In this document: positions 1 through 10,600 of the stretch, in pieces
How positions within the stretch are numbered: position 1 is the first letter of the stretch
Layout of the letters: every line of letters starts with the position of its first letter
NCBI GenBank assembly: GCA_036346275.1
Contig: CM070721.1
Location: 47,279,594-47,343,593 of the forward strand
DNA: 64,000 nucleotides
Source: Otatea glauca
Lineage: Eukaryota > Streptophyta > Magnoliopsida > Poales > Poaceae
Direction: 5' to 3'
Notes under the pieces: generated by a model
Databases searched by the model: none
Seen by the model: only the letters and a program-made list of their open reading frames with translations
What the model was told of the DNA's origin: nothing
Made by a program: the position numbers and the translations under genes

Positions 1-1890
1 GATGTCCGGCTTTGTCCGAGTGCTAGTCGTGGGCTTGTGAATTTCCTCAACGAACACCCCCATAGGTACTGTAGACCGGCAGGCTCCCATTTTCGCTAAC
101 TCGTCAGCGGCTTTATTATCTCGGCGGAGCACATGAATGAGTTCTAGTCCGTCAAAGTTGCCTTCCAATTTGCGTACCTCCTGGCAGTAGGCAGCCATGT
201 TGTCCTCAATGCAAGACCATTCTTTCTGCACTTGGTTGACCACGAGCATTGAGTCTCCGCGCACTGCCAAACGTCGAATGCCGAGTGATATGGTGATACG
301 GAGCCTGTGGATGAGTGCCTCATACTCGGCGGCGTTGTTTGATGCGGGAAAAAATATTTGAAGGACGTACCTCAATCTTTCCCCATTCGATGATATGAGC
401 ACGATTCCAGCCCCCGCGCCGCTAAGCATGAGGGAACCATCGAAATACATCATCCAATAATCGAGCTCCTCGGTGACGGCCGGGTTTTGGAGTTCTGTCC
501 ACTCAGCCGTAAAGTCGGCGAGTGCTTGAGAATTAATGGCGGTGCGAGGCTTGAATAAGATATCAAAAGCTCCAAGCTCGATTGCCCACTTTGCAATTCT
601 CCCGGTGACCTCCTGATTGTGGAGAATATCGCCAATTGGGAAGGAGGTGACCACCGAAATCATACGTTCTTGGAAATAGTGCCTGAGCTTAAGAGATGTG
701 AGGAGTACTGCATATAGCAATTTTTGAACTTGCGGATACCGCACCTTAGATTCGCTCAAGACCTCGCTGACGAAATAAACCAGGTGCTGGACTTTCTGCA
801 CGTGGCCCTGCTCCTCCCTTTCTACGATGACCGCAGCGCTGACTACATGAGTCGTTGCCTCGATGCATAGCAAGAGGGGTTCCTCTGGCATCGGTGCAAC
901 CAGGATTGGGGGCGTCGTTAAGAAAATCTTACAATCTTCGAACGCTCGCTGTGCCTCTGGAGTCCACTGGAATTTGTCCTATTTTTTGAGGAGTTTGTAG
1001 AATGGCATACCTCGCAAACCCAGTCGGGAAATAAACCTGTTGAGTGCAGCCATGCATCCTGTAAGCTTCTGGACATCCTTCTGGCAAGTCGGCGGTTCCA
1101 TATTTGATATGGCTCTGATCTTCTCTAGGTTGGCCTCAATGCCTCGTTGGGATACGATAAACCCGAGCAGTTTTTCCGAAGATACTCCGAAAACACACTT
1201 CTCGGGATTAAGCTTCATGCTGAAGGCCCTTAGGCTCTCGAACGTCTCGGTTAGGTCGGTGATGAGGTCCTTCCTTTCCCGAGTCTTGACAACGACGTCG
1301 TCCACATATGCCTCCACGTTACGTCCGAGTTGGTTATCAAAGCACCGCTGTATCGCGCGTTGATACGTCGCTCCAGCATTCTTCAACCCGAATGCCATCG
1401 TGGTATAGCAAAAGGCCCCGAAGGGCGTGATGAATGAGGTCTTGATATGATCTTCCGCCTTTAGCTGAATCTGGTGGTACCCTGAGTAGGCATCAAGGAA
1501 ACTCAGGATCTCGCACCCGACGGTTGAATCAACCACTTGGTCAATCCGAGGTAACCCAAAAGGATCCTTCGGACATGCTTTATTGAGATCGGTATAGTCA
1601 ACGCACATGCGCCAAGTTTTATTCTTCTTTTGAACAAGTACAGGGTTCGCCAGCCAATCTGGATGATATACTTCCTTTATAAAGCCTGCGGCTAAAAGCT
1701 TGGTGATCTCCTATTTGATAGCGTTCCGGCGATCTGGAGCAAACCGCCGAAGCCTTTGCTTGACTGGTTTCGCACTTTCGTTGACGTGCAAAGAATGCTC
1801 GATCACCTCCCTTGGAACACCCGGCATGTCGGATGGTTTCTATGCAAAGATTTCTTTGCTAGCTTGGAGGAAGGTGACGAGCTCGCTTTC
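1..1890 (-). pseudogene. gypsy pol: reverse transcriptase and RNase H, with stops
   Basis: In one continuous minus-strand frame with gag, 1608-979 reads as RT: CVDYTDLNKACPKD, FLDAYSGYHQIQL and the catalytic AYVDDVVVKT. Further left comes the connection domain and a plant-type RNase H, with YFDGS near 450, NNAAEYEAL, RGDS and a downstream DNKAADELAK, so its acidic residues are all present. In-frame TAG codons lie at 1840-1842, 1711-1713 and 979-981, in addition to the one at 1891-1893. The first replaces a Trp expected in FAWKPSDMPG and the others sit where Gln is plausible, so all could be C-to-T transitions. Integrase would lie left of the window. Confidence 0.9.
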
Positions 1891-3973
1891 CTATTTGTCC
1901 TCAAGCTCTGTCCCGACCAGAGTCGTCTTTGACGAGTTGGACGGGTCGAGAATGATTCTCTTGATTCCTTCGTCGGGCTTCATTCCTGACGTGGTTTGCT
2001 TTTTGGACGGGATATCTCCCTCTTCCCACATCATGGTCGCTTCTTCTTGGATCTTCTTCCTCTCATCGGCTCCTTCTTGCAACTCGGCGAGCTCATGGTT
2101 CTCTCGATCGCACTCCAGGGACCGCTTGACGTCAGTGCGAACCGTAATGACGCTTTTTGGCCCTGGCATGTTCATCATCAAGTAGGTGTAGTGCGGGATT
2201 GCCATGAACCGAGCCAGTCCGGGTCTTCCCAAGATTGCGTGATACGCCATCTCGAAATCCGCCACCTCGAAATTTATGTACTTGGTCCGATAGTTGTCCT
2301 TGGTGCCGAAGGTGACAGGCAAGGAAACTTGCCCGAGTGGAAGGGACGATGCTCCAGGAATCACATTGTGGAACGGCTGAGTGCTTGGCTTTAGCTCGGA
2401 GAGGGGAATGTTCTTGTCATTGAAGGTTTTGGAGAACAAGACGTTGAGTCCGCTCCCTCCATCGATCAGGGCCTTCTTGAGCCTCACGCTGCGTATAACA
2501 GGGTCGAGTACTAGAGGAAACTTACCCGGATGTAGAACCCGGTTGGGGTGATCTGTTCGGTCGAAGGCGATTGGTACCTCGGACCACCTCAGATATTGGG
2601 GGGCCGCTGGTTCCACCGCATTGATCTCCCGAGCGGTAAGCTTTTGCCTCCGCTTGGACTCGTATCCGGTGGAGCCCCCGTATATGTAGTTCAACTCGTG
2701 CTCGGGCTCTTGAAAATCATCTTCGTCTGGGAGGTCTTTCTTCTTTGCCGCCTCCTCCTTTGCTGGAGCCGGCTGCTTGTTGCTCTCCCGCGCAAAGCGC
2801 TTCAAGGTGAAGCAGTCCTTGGCGGCGTGTTTTCCTTTAGGATGGAAAGGACAGATTGCTTCCATGACGGTGCTGTAATTAGGTCCTTCCCTCCGCATGG
2901 CTCGGGGCTGGACGCGCTCAGCCACTGCGACTAATTCTTCGCCTTTTCGCTTCTTGTCTTTGTGCTTGGAGGACTCGGGCTTGTCGCCCTTGTTCTTCTG
3001 ATGCGGGCGATCTTTCTGGCTTTCGGCCAGGGCGTCCGAGGCCGTGGCGTAGCGATCAGCCAGTGCGAACATCTCCTTCACGGAGGTTGGCGGCTTCCTG
3101 GACATTTTCTTAATTAGATCAGGATCACTTACTCCTTTCTGGAAAGCTGCCACCACCACGGCTTCAGATACGTCCCTGATGGTGTTCTTTTTCTGCATGA
3201 AACGTCGGATGAAATCCCTCAGCGTCTCGTCCTTTTTCTGGTGCAACTGGTACAGGTCCCATGGAGTGCTAGGCCTCTCGTAGGTGCCCTGGAAGTTGGC
3301 AATGAACTGATCGCACAGATCACTCCAGGAGTCTACCGAGTTTGCAGGGAGGCCCGTGAGCCATGCTTGAGTCGGGGGGGGTGAGATTGACCGGCAGATA
3401 GTTTGCCATGACAGTCTGGTTTCCTCCGGCAACTTTAACTGTCAGGGCGTAAACCTGCAGCCAAGCTTCTGGGTCTCGTTCCCCGTCGAATTTTACGATG
3501 CCCTTGGGGTTGAATCCTTCGGGCCATATCACTCGGCGCAGCCGAGGAGTGAACGCCCGGATCCCGTCGATAGATCTCTCATCATGATGAGGGGGAGTCT
3601 GACGTGGTGAGCCTCTGGCTCGGCGATGGTCATCAACACGTCGGGGCGGTGTACGGCGCGGCGAGTCCATGACTCGGCGTTCGTCGTCGCTCCTACCCCG
3701 GCGGTGGTGGTCTCTGTGGTCATCGTGGTTATCATACCTTTGATCGCTTCGTCGATCGTGGCCGGTGCCGAAACGCTCGTAGTCGTCGCGGCGTCCGCGT
3801 CTTTCTTCCTCGTTCCGTTCCTGTCGCCTGGTTGTGATGTCCTGGCGAAGGTCGTGGTTGAGAATCCGTGGCGCCCCGGTGGTGGTGTGTGACGCCATCG
3901 CCAGATTCCGATCGGTCGCATCCATTCTTGGCGACACGAGTTGCGCGTAGGAGCACGAGCGCGCTTCACCCAC
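1891..3973 (-). pseudogene. gypsy gag and protease region, frameshifted
   Basis: The first part (3973-3320) is rich in Arg, Asp and His and leads into a capsid segment (PEGFNPKGIVKFDGERDPEAW). The frame then shifts at a run of eight G (3374-3381) and continues in the other frame to 1891. The second part has a typical gag capsid block (FIANFQGTY, LRDFIRRFMQKKN), a C-x2-H-x4-H-x4-C knuckle (CPFHPKGKHAAKDC, near 2848) and a protease-like LIDGGSGLNVLF near 2450, where DGGS is the active-site motif of this lineage. A TAG at 1891-1893 ends it prematurely, and the same frame goes on into RT. The G-run shift may be a real mutation or a sequencing error. Confidence 0.85.
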
Positions 3974-4025
3974 CGCTTTTCACGGTTTCTTTGGATTCTT
4001 TGCCGCCGTCACCATGGCCTTTGAT

Positions 4026-4514
4026 CTAGGCCACAATCGGGGCTGCCGGGCTATCCGATGCAATCATCGGGTCCAGCGTGTCGAGGAGCGTCTTGGAGGC
4101 GATGACGTTTTGCATCGGTGTGCGAAAGACGGATTGGTCTCCCAACTTAGATTGCAGGATGTCTTCACGAACATTGCGGCCGAGAGACCGCAGAGATCGT
4201 GTCTGCTCCTCCTTACCCTTACGCCGATGATCTTCCTCCGCAGCTTCTTGGTCTTCTTGGTGGAGATCGGTCCTCTGCTCCTCGATCGCGAAGACGCCAC
4301 GAAAATCGCAGCAGTTCCTCATAGCGCTGACTGGTTTTCCAGGTGAATCAGAGCGGCATACCTGAGACGGGTTGGCCTGATCTTCGCCAGATTGAATTTT
4401 GTTTTGGATCAGGTAGACAAGCTCTCCGTGTATATCGGCGACGAAGTCCAGGCTTCCGAAGCGGAAGGCTTGGCCAAAGACGAAGGTGGCGACGAATCCG
4501 CCGATTGCTGCCAT
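4026..4514 (-). CDS. extra ORF upstream of gag (orf0-like)
   Basis: An uninterrupted 162-codon frame starts 32 bases inside the primer-site candidate and ends about 50 bases before gag. It is acidic and charged in its C-terminal half, with no motif I recognise. Its position matches the orf0 of RIRE2-type elements, whose function is unknown. That it is still open while gag-pol is broken may be chance, given its length. The start is the first ATG after the leader. It could be non-coding leader sequence. Confidence 0.45.
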   Translation of the reverse strand: MAAIGGFVATFVFGQAFRFGSLDFVADIHGELVYLIQNKIQSGEDQANPSQVCRSDSPGKPVSAMRNCCDFRGVFAIEEQRTDLHQEDQEAAEEDHRRKGKEEQTRSLRSLGRNVREDILQSKLGDQSVFRTPMQNVIASKTLLDTLDPMIASDSPAAPIVA

Positions 4515-4545
4515 CGAGTCTACAGAAGAAAATATTGAAGCGCTT

Positions 4546-4563
4546 CCCCTACCTGGCGGGCCA
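4546..4563 (-). other. primer-binding-site candidate of gypsy element
   Basis: On the minus strand this 18-mer begins with TGG, the complement of a tRNA CCA end, and lies two bases inside the LTR edge. The GCC-AGGTAGGGG pattern is one I associate with grass gypsy elements. I cannot name the primer tRNA with confidence. Confidence 0.45.
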
Positions 4564-4565
4564 AC

Positions 4566-5110
4566 TGTCGACTTTTGTAGTCGGCAATGAATTTATGGGG
4601 CAGGCGCTCGATCTCAAACTCGAAGGTCACACAAGACAGGGATTTTAGATGTGTTGAGGCCCTCAAAGAATGGAGGTAATACCTAATCTGTGTCTTTGGA
4701 ATTATGTGGATCTCTTGGATCAGGGTTGCTCAAAGCGCAATATGCTCAGGCGATATGTGGTGTTCTAGGCTCTATGGCTTGATTGCTCTATGCTTGGATG
4801 ATCGGATCCCTATGTTGTTGCCCATCCTCTCCCTTATATAGTGGGGGTGGGGCGGCTTACAGAGTCCTGATCGGTTAAGAGATTCTAGTCGGTTACAGGA
4901 TAGAGTTTACATCTTCATCTACCCTATTAACGACTCGGATTACAGCCATACCTATCATATCTAAATATATATTCAACTATCTATGGATGTACCCTTGCGC
5001 GCGCAGCAATGGGCACAGTGCGGAGACATCATCCTCGGCCTTCCTCTTGGGCTCATCCTTCGGACGTCTCTGGGCGGATCATGAGGGTACCCGGATCCTT
5101 ATATTCCACA
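4566..5110 (-). repeat. 5' LTR of the gypsy element
   Basis: I place the LTR between TGTCGAC at 4566 and TTCCACA at 5110, giving TGT...ACA ends in both readings. The inner edge lies two bases from a TGG-starting primer-site candidate. On the minus strand a TATATAAG box (plus 4833-4840) precedes the likely transcription start near 4800, as expected for an LTR promoter. The outer boundary is inferred from the terminal dinucleotides only, because the partner LTR lies outside the window. Bases 4566-4830 would be R/U5 and 4840-5110 U3. Confidence 0.55.
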
Positions 5111-5875
5111 GATACTGGGGTCAAGACCGAAGAACGGAGGTTTCGTTATCGGAGATGGGGACGGAGGGTTCTCTCCACCGGGGAACGTCCCTGTTACCAT
5201 CCCTACTAACCACGGGCATTTTGGCGTTGCAGCCCAATCTAGCATTGTCGCGTGCCTTGCGTCGGTCGTGATCTAGTCCTCGTGCGGGCCATGCTGATTT
5301 GTTTGCCCAACCCATCTGGCCTGCTTTGCTCACCTCCGTGGCCCATTCCACAGGTCCATAGCCTAGGGCTATTTAGCGCATTTGAGCTATCGATCTTGTC
5401 AAGCCATAGGATTGCTAAAATCACACGAATCGCAATGGATGGCCCAGATCAGTCCACACCAAAACCCTAGTCCCCTCGGCCTTGAACCCCGCGTCGTACC
5501 CTTATTTCACCACGAAAGCAACGGCATGTGACATGTGTCATCTATCGCGTGCATCGTAGCATGTAAGGCAGGTCCACCACGGAAGGAAACCTCCCGCTCT
5601 CCTCGGGCTTGGTAGGAGGTTGGGTCCACCATGTCAAGGATGTGATGTGCACCCCGGGCTCGGTAGCAGGACCTACCGCGGTCTCACACTGTGGCAAGTG
5701 GTGGGGTCTACCTTATTGCGGTCGATGGGTGTCATGGTCGGATAGAGGTCAAATATGCAAACAAAATTCTCAGGAGGACAAATAAGCCAGAAACTCTCCC
5801 ACACTGCCCGGTTTTACGAAAAAAAAACCCTCACGATTTTCAAGGCCTATTTGACTTAGTGCAGCCTGCCCATTG
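5111..5875. other. non-coding stretch between gypsy LTR and hAT MITE
   Basis: I see no conserved coding region here. Short open frames (5121-5351, 5252-5470, 5691-5984) lack motifs. Phrases such as the alternating 'gggctcggtagcaggacctacc' type text at 5580-5690 suggest decayed repeat DNA, but I cannot name a family. Confidence 0.4.
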
Positions 5876-5883
5876 CATATGGC

Positions 5884-6213
5884 CAGGGTTAACAAAAATG
5901 GTGAAAACCGCTCAAAAATCGCAGTTTTCGATTTTACCGTTGCGGCTCGAGATCCAAAACTGCTCGGTAAACCGGTCTAATTAAAAAAATTCAAAAAACT
6001 TGAAAAAAAATTATGCATTGAAAACCGCTCGAAAAATCATTTTTAAGGAACATTCAATTGGTCGGTTGGTTTTCAGTGAAAATCAAGCGGTTTTTCGTTG
6101 AAAACCAAACGGTTTTCGATTTTTTGAATTGTTTCTAAATTTTTTGATTTCTTAACCTTTCGATTTTTGACGGTTTTCGAGCGGTTTTTGCGGTAACGGT
6201 TTCTAAAACCCTG
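5884..6213. mobile_element. hAT-type MITE, 330 bp
   Basis: The element begins CAGGGTTAACAAAAATGG and ends ...TTTCTAAAACCCTG, and both ends carry 'aaaaccgctc'-type subterminal sequence in inverted orientation. It is flanked by a perfect 8-bp direct repeat CATATGGC at 5876-5883 and 6214-6221. An 8-bp duplication with CAGGG ends is the hallmark of hAT elements. It has no coding capacity and is AT-rich inside. Its left end runs parallel to the left end of the large hAT element at 14591: a GGCTCGA core followed by AT-rich TTCAAAAAA and AAAAATTAT blocks. The two are therefore probably the same family. Confidence 0.9.
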
Positions 6214-6221
6214 CATATGGC

Positions 6222-7677
6222 CATATGCCTATTTTGCAGAAAGGCCATCACGATTTTCTGAAAATTTGATAAGATCCTGCGAACTTCTAGGCTCTAGCCG
6301 TCAGATCTTGCCCCAAGGGCTCGATCCGGCCGTCCCCAGTCGCTAGGCTCGGCAGCATCGAGCTCCTCTCGCAATCCCCTCCCGCGTCCTCCGCCTCCTC
6401 CCTTCGACCCCACCGTTGTTGGAGTCGCCCTCACCCTAGCCTCCTCGCCTTCTTCCCCCGCCATGGACTTCCGTACATCCGCTGTCTAGCGTCGTCACCG
6501 CTGCCCTCTCCTTCCCCTCCCCGTCTCCTCTCTTACCTCACCCTCGCCTCCTCCCCCGTGTCCTCCGGCGCCATCGAACATATGCCTTTTCTAGTGAACA
6601 TGATATTTCTGTGTTCTATTCAACAGCTTTGCTTCTTTGCTATAATTGCAGCCAACATAGATATAATGTTGTCCAGTTTTTTTGCTGAAGAGAAATATCA
6701 AGGAAACATGATTCTTGGTAAAATACTAAAATAACAATTATACAGCCGTCATGGTGCATAAGGCACTGAAAAATAAGAGAGCACATAAACTTGACATTGC
6801 AATTACCATAACCTAGAAAAATATCTTGATTTAGGACTGCCAGCACACCTAAAGTTCTAGGATGCCCAATCAGGTGCAGATTTGATATACGTCTGTAATC
6901 TCACCTTATATTTAAATTTAACCCTTTGTTCATGAAGTCCTCCAAATGAATAGATCCTTATTTCCTTTTCTGAGACGTGCACTACAAAGAAAAGTCAGAA
7001 GAAAAGAATGATGGGTTGACAAAATTATATGTGACATGCAAATACATCTCACACTGAAAGGTGGTATTCTCTGGTACAGTCATCACATTATAGACTGAGG
7101 AGGCCTCAAGACGTAGCTAGGAGTAGCACTCGCCTCCTTCCACCCATCCTCGTCTAATCCACAATAATGAAATATTAGCTAATGAAAAGGCACCATGAAC
7201 AGAAAAAATGGTAAGGTATTGTTCATCATAATGCTAAAGGAATTGTGCAGGATAGACTGGGCATGCCAAACTGAATCAAGGATCTCAGCAGTTTCAGAAC
7301 GAGGTGAGAATGGCAACGATGTTTGCCAATGCCATACACAGTCAAATACAAAAACAAATCACTACGATCTACTGAGAAATATAGCTCGAGAAGCACTCTT
7401 TCTACATATATATATACAGGTAAACAATCAGCTCTCAGACATGAGGTCCACAGGACCGTTGTGACAAAAGACTTGTATTTCTGCATTTACAACCAGTCAC
7501 CTAACATGCTCGTGTTTCAGGTTCATCTCTTTCATACAAAAAAGAACCATTCAGCGACATCAAAAGGTTTAAGAGAGATTCATCTCTGTATCAATTTCAA
7601 AATTCTCTCATATAAATGAACTTATGCAGGGAAACTACTCATAATCAAAATTTTGCTCAATTGACCTATAGCTAAAA
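6222..7677. other. downstream flank / probable 3' UTR side of the CSB gene
   Basis: 6290-6590 is pyrimidine- and GC-rich, resembling a plant 5' leader (CTCC-type repeats, then an ATG followed by a stop within nine codons), but no gene continues from it. 6600-7620 is AT-rich without a convincing reading frame; its short frames have no motifs. Bases next to 7678 must include the 3' UTR of the minus-strand gene, but I see no certain poly(A) signal. There is a short TA dinucleotide run near 7408-7420. Confidence 0.4.
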
Positions 7678-10600
7678 TTACTCATAATCAGGTTTCAGCA
7701 ACCACATAGCACCGTTAGCACCTCTTTGCAACGTCGCTATTTCCTTCAGCAGATTTTTGAACAGCAGCATATCCTTGGACTGTATACGGTTCTTAAAATG
7801 TTCTGTAATGCTTGTCGAGCTAGCAGAACAACCATTCTGTTGTATGAAGGTGCACAATTGGCGGATTAGGATTTCAGGTTGCACAATCATGTTCCTACTA
7901 GAAGAGTTAAATGTGTGACCATTCTCTGATGAACTTGATATGTGGTTCGAAGCTGATCCCAGGTTAAGTTGATGTTCCAGAGCATCTGAAGCTGCTCCCT
8001 CTCGGGTTCCACGAATCCTAGCCAAAAGTTCGGCAGAGGACAGAGCCTTGCCATTTAGAGCACCCACCTGAAGATTTTGACCCCTGATGTTTGAACTTTC
8101 TGATGGCTGTGAAGAAGAATTAACCAACTGGCTATTAAGCGTTGACCCAAACTTCTGGCGAACAGAGGAGGGCGCCCCAGCAGCACCAGCTCTTCCTGTC
8201 CATGTGGGGACAGCAAAACTGTCACGGCTTCTGAGCATCCGTGATTGGCGCAAAGCTTCAGCTGCCCTTTGTGCCACCTGTGAAGCTTCTACTTCTAGGC
8301 GCAACTTCTGGTCATCGTTAACACTCATTATGGCATCATGATTGATCGCACTCTGAGCAAGTCCAAAAAAAGGGATGTTATTTTGAGAAAGATGAAAAAT
8401 TGAGGCTACAAACTTTCCTTAGGGATAAAAAAATATGGCTTACATGAATTCCCTGAGCATCGAAAAGACCCTTCAAAATGTTGGATTCTTCATCTGCTTG
8501 GTCAGAGTTATGGTCTACTTTCCCTTTTCCTCTACTGGATGAACACGTTTCAGCTTCTGTGGTGATTGGTAGATCCGAAGCTGCAGAAAGCTGGTCTCGT
8601 TGCTCGTTACTTAGAACTCCAATATTCACATCTTCAGACAAATGGCTGAAAATGTTTGATGTTTCAGTTGAACCATTCCCGTCATCGTCTTGTAATGTGA
8701 ACAAATCCTTCATGTCTCTGGCTTTAAAAAATCTCCTTTGCTGAGGGTTTTTCAGTACTTTGTTTGTGAGGAAATGTTTGTATATCTGTCGATGGTAGAC
8801 TTTCTCCTCTATAGTCCCACGTGTGATCAATCTGTAAACCGTCACATCTCTAGTTTGCCCAATTCGCCATGCACGTTCCCTAGCCTAGTACACACAAAGT
8901 TTAATCAGGTTAGTGTGGTCACTTGGTCAACATCTAGGAAACAAAACCACAGGAAATCATACTTGCAACTGTATCGACAGATTATGATTCAAAATTATTC
9001 ATCTACCATGTCATCACTCCAGTTCTTGGATGTCGACATTCTCTTTTTCAAGTCCATTAAGACAAAGACTATTGTATAACACCTTCACAGAGTTTCATCA
9101 ATGCATCTATGAAGAAATGTTAAAGGATGATAGGTGCAGATTTCAAAAGAAATACATATAGACAAGGCATAGAATACATAAGCTGTACCTGCATGTCTGT
9201 TGAAGGGTTCCAATCAGGATCATATATAATAATCCTGTTTGCACCAGTCAAATTTGTGCCCAATCCACCAACTTTTGTGGTCAGAATAAAAATAAAAATT
9301 TCATCTGTGTTATTGAACTCATCAATGAGTTCCATTTTTTGCTTTGCAGGTGTAAGTCCATCCATTCTCCGATATTCATAGTCACAAGCCATCAAGAAGT
9401 TTTCCATGATGTCAAGCATTTGTTGTGTCTGAGTGAAAAGAAGAACACGTTGGCCTTGATCCTTCCAGACTTTAAGGACTTGTTCAACTACTTGCATCTT
9501 TCCACTTCTTTCAAGATTCCCATAGTCTGGATTCTGTGCGGCATGTTCTCTCTCAAGTAGATCAGGATGATTGGATATCTTCCGTAGGCCATCGATCCCA
9601 TAAAGTGAATTTCTGTTACCATCAAATATTTGCTCCACCTCTGAACTAGCAAGAAATGCGCGATAAGTAGCACGTTGCTCTGGAGTTAGACTACAGAAAA
9701 GAACATGCTCTGTTTTTTTAGGAAGCTGTGCATTGACATCAGCTTTCATTCTCCTAAGAAGGTACGGCATGATCAAGTCACGTAGGACAACAGCACATCT
9801 ATACGCTGTGGACACTTGTAATGGTGTTGCATTAGCGTATCCACCGACAGTAATTGGAACAGAAAACTCGGTCTCAAACACAGGTAGGACACCTAATTTT
9901 CCAGGGAACACGAAATCAAAGAGAGACCACAGTTCCGAAAGTTTATTTTGAATAGGAGCACCTGTCATAATTAACCTATGAACAGTCTGTAATTGCTTGC
10001 ACGCCAGAGTTATCTCAGCATTGGGATTCCTTATGCGGTGACCCTCATCCAATACAGCATATCCCCATTCTACATCAAGCAACTTCTCCCCTAGGATTCT
10101 TAGCTGCTCATATGTGGTCAGAAGCAAACCTGACCCTGAATTTACAACACGTGAAATCAAGTCGTCCCACTTTTTTGCAGGCTTTCCATGCGTAACCTCT
10201 TCCTGATCACTATCCCAAGAAACTTCACTGTCAGAATCACTGTGTCTCTTGCTCTTTTTACTTGAATTTGCAGAATCATGTACGATTTCTACTTTGAAGT
10301 TTGGATACCACCTACTGACCTCCCTTCGCCATTGTTGCAAAAGGGTTACAGGACAAATAACAATACTAGGCTTGTACATACCACTGCTATGCAAAGCACC
10401 AAGAAATGACAAGACCTGCACAGTCTTTCCCAGGCCCATGTCATCGCCAATTATTCCACCAGCCCTTTGACAATGTAACTCCCATAGCCATTGCACTCCC
10501 ACTTTTTGGTAGTCAAATAGCTGTGCATAAATTGTGCCTGGAATTCTTAAACCACCTTCAAGGATAACTGGAGATAACTCATCAGAACCTTCTATTGCTT

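Larger units (their letters stand above)
1..5110 (-). mobile_element. Ty3/gypsy LTR retrotransposon, 5' part, decayed
   Basis: Reading leftward on the minus strand there is an LTR (4566-5110), a primer-binding-like site, an extra ORF, gag with a zinc knuckle, an aspartic-protease segment, reverse transcriptase and RNase H. The element runs off the left window edge before integrase. This order and the extra ORF ahead of gag fit the RIRE2-type gypsy elements described in rice, known for an orf0 (family knowledge from memory). The coding frame carries one frameshift in a G run and four TAG stops, so this copy cannot make a full polyprotein. A 5-bp target duplication would be expected just right of 5110 and beyond the left edge, and cannot be checked here. 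Confidence 0.88.

Noticed and set aside
3529..3969. Alternative 146-codon ORF overlapping gag
   Set aside because: It is a shadow frame of the Arg/Asp-rich gag N-terminus.
6290..6600. 5' end of a second host gene
   Set aside because: GC- and CT-rich leader-like sequence, but the ATG is followed by a stop within nine codons and no downstream exon was found.
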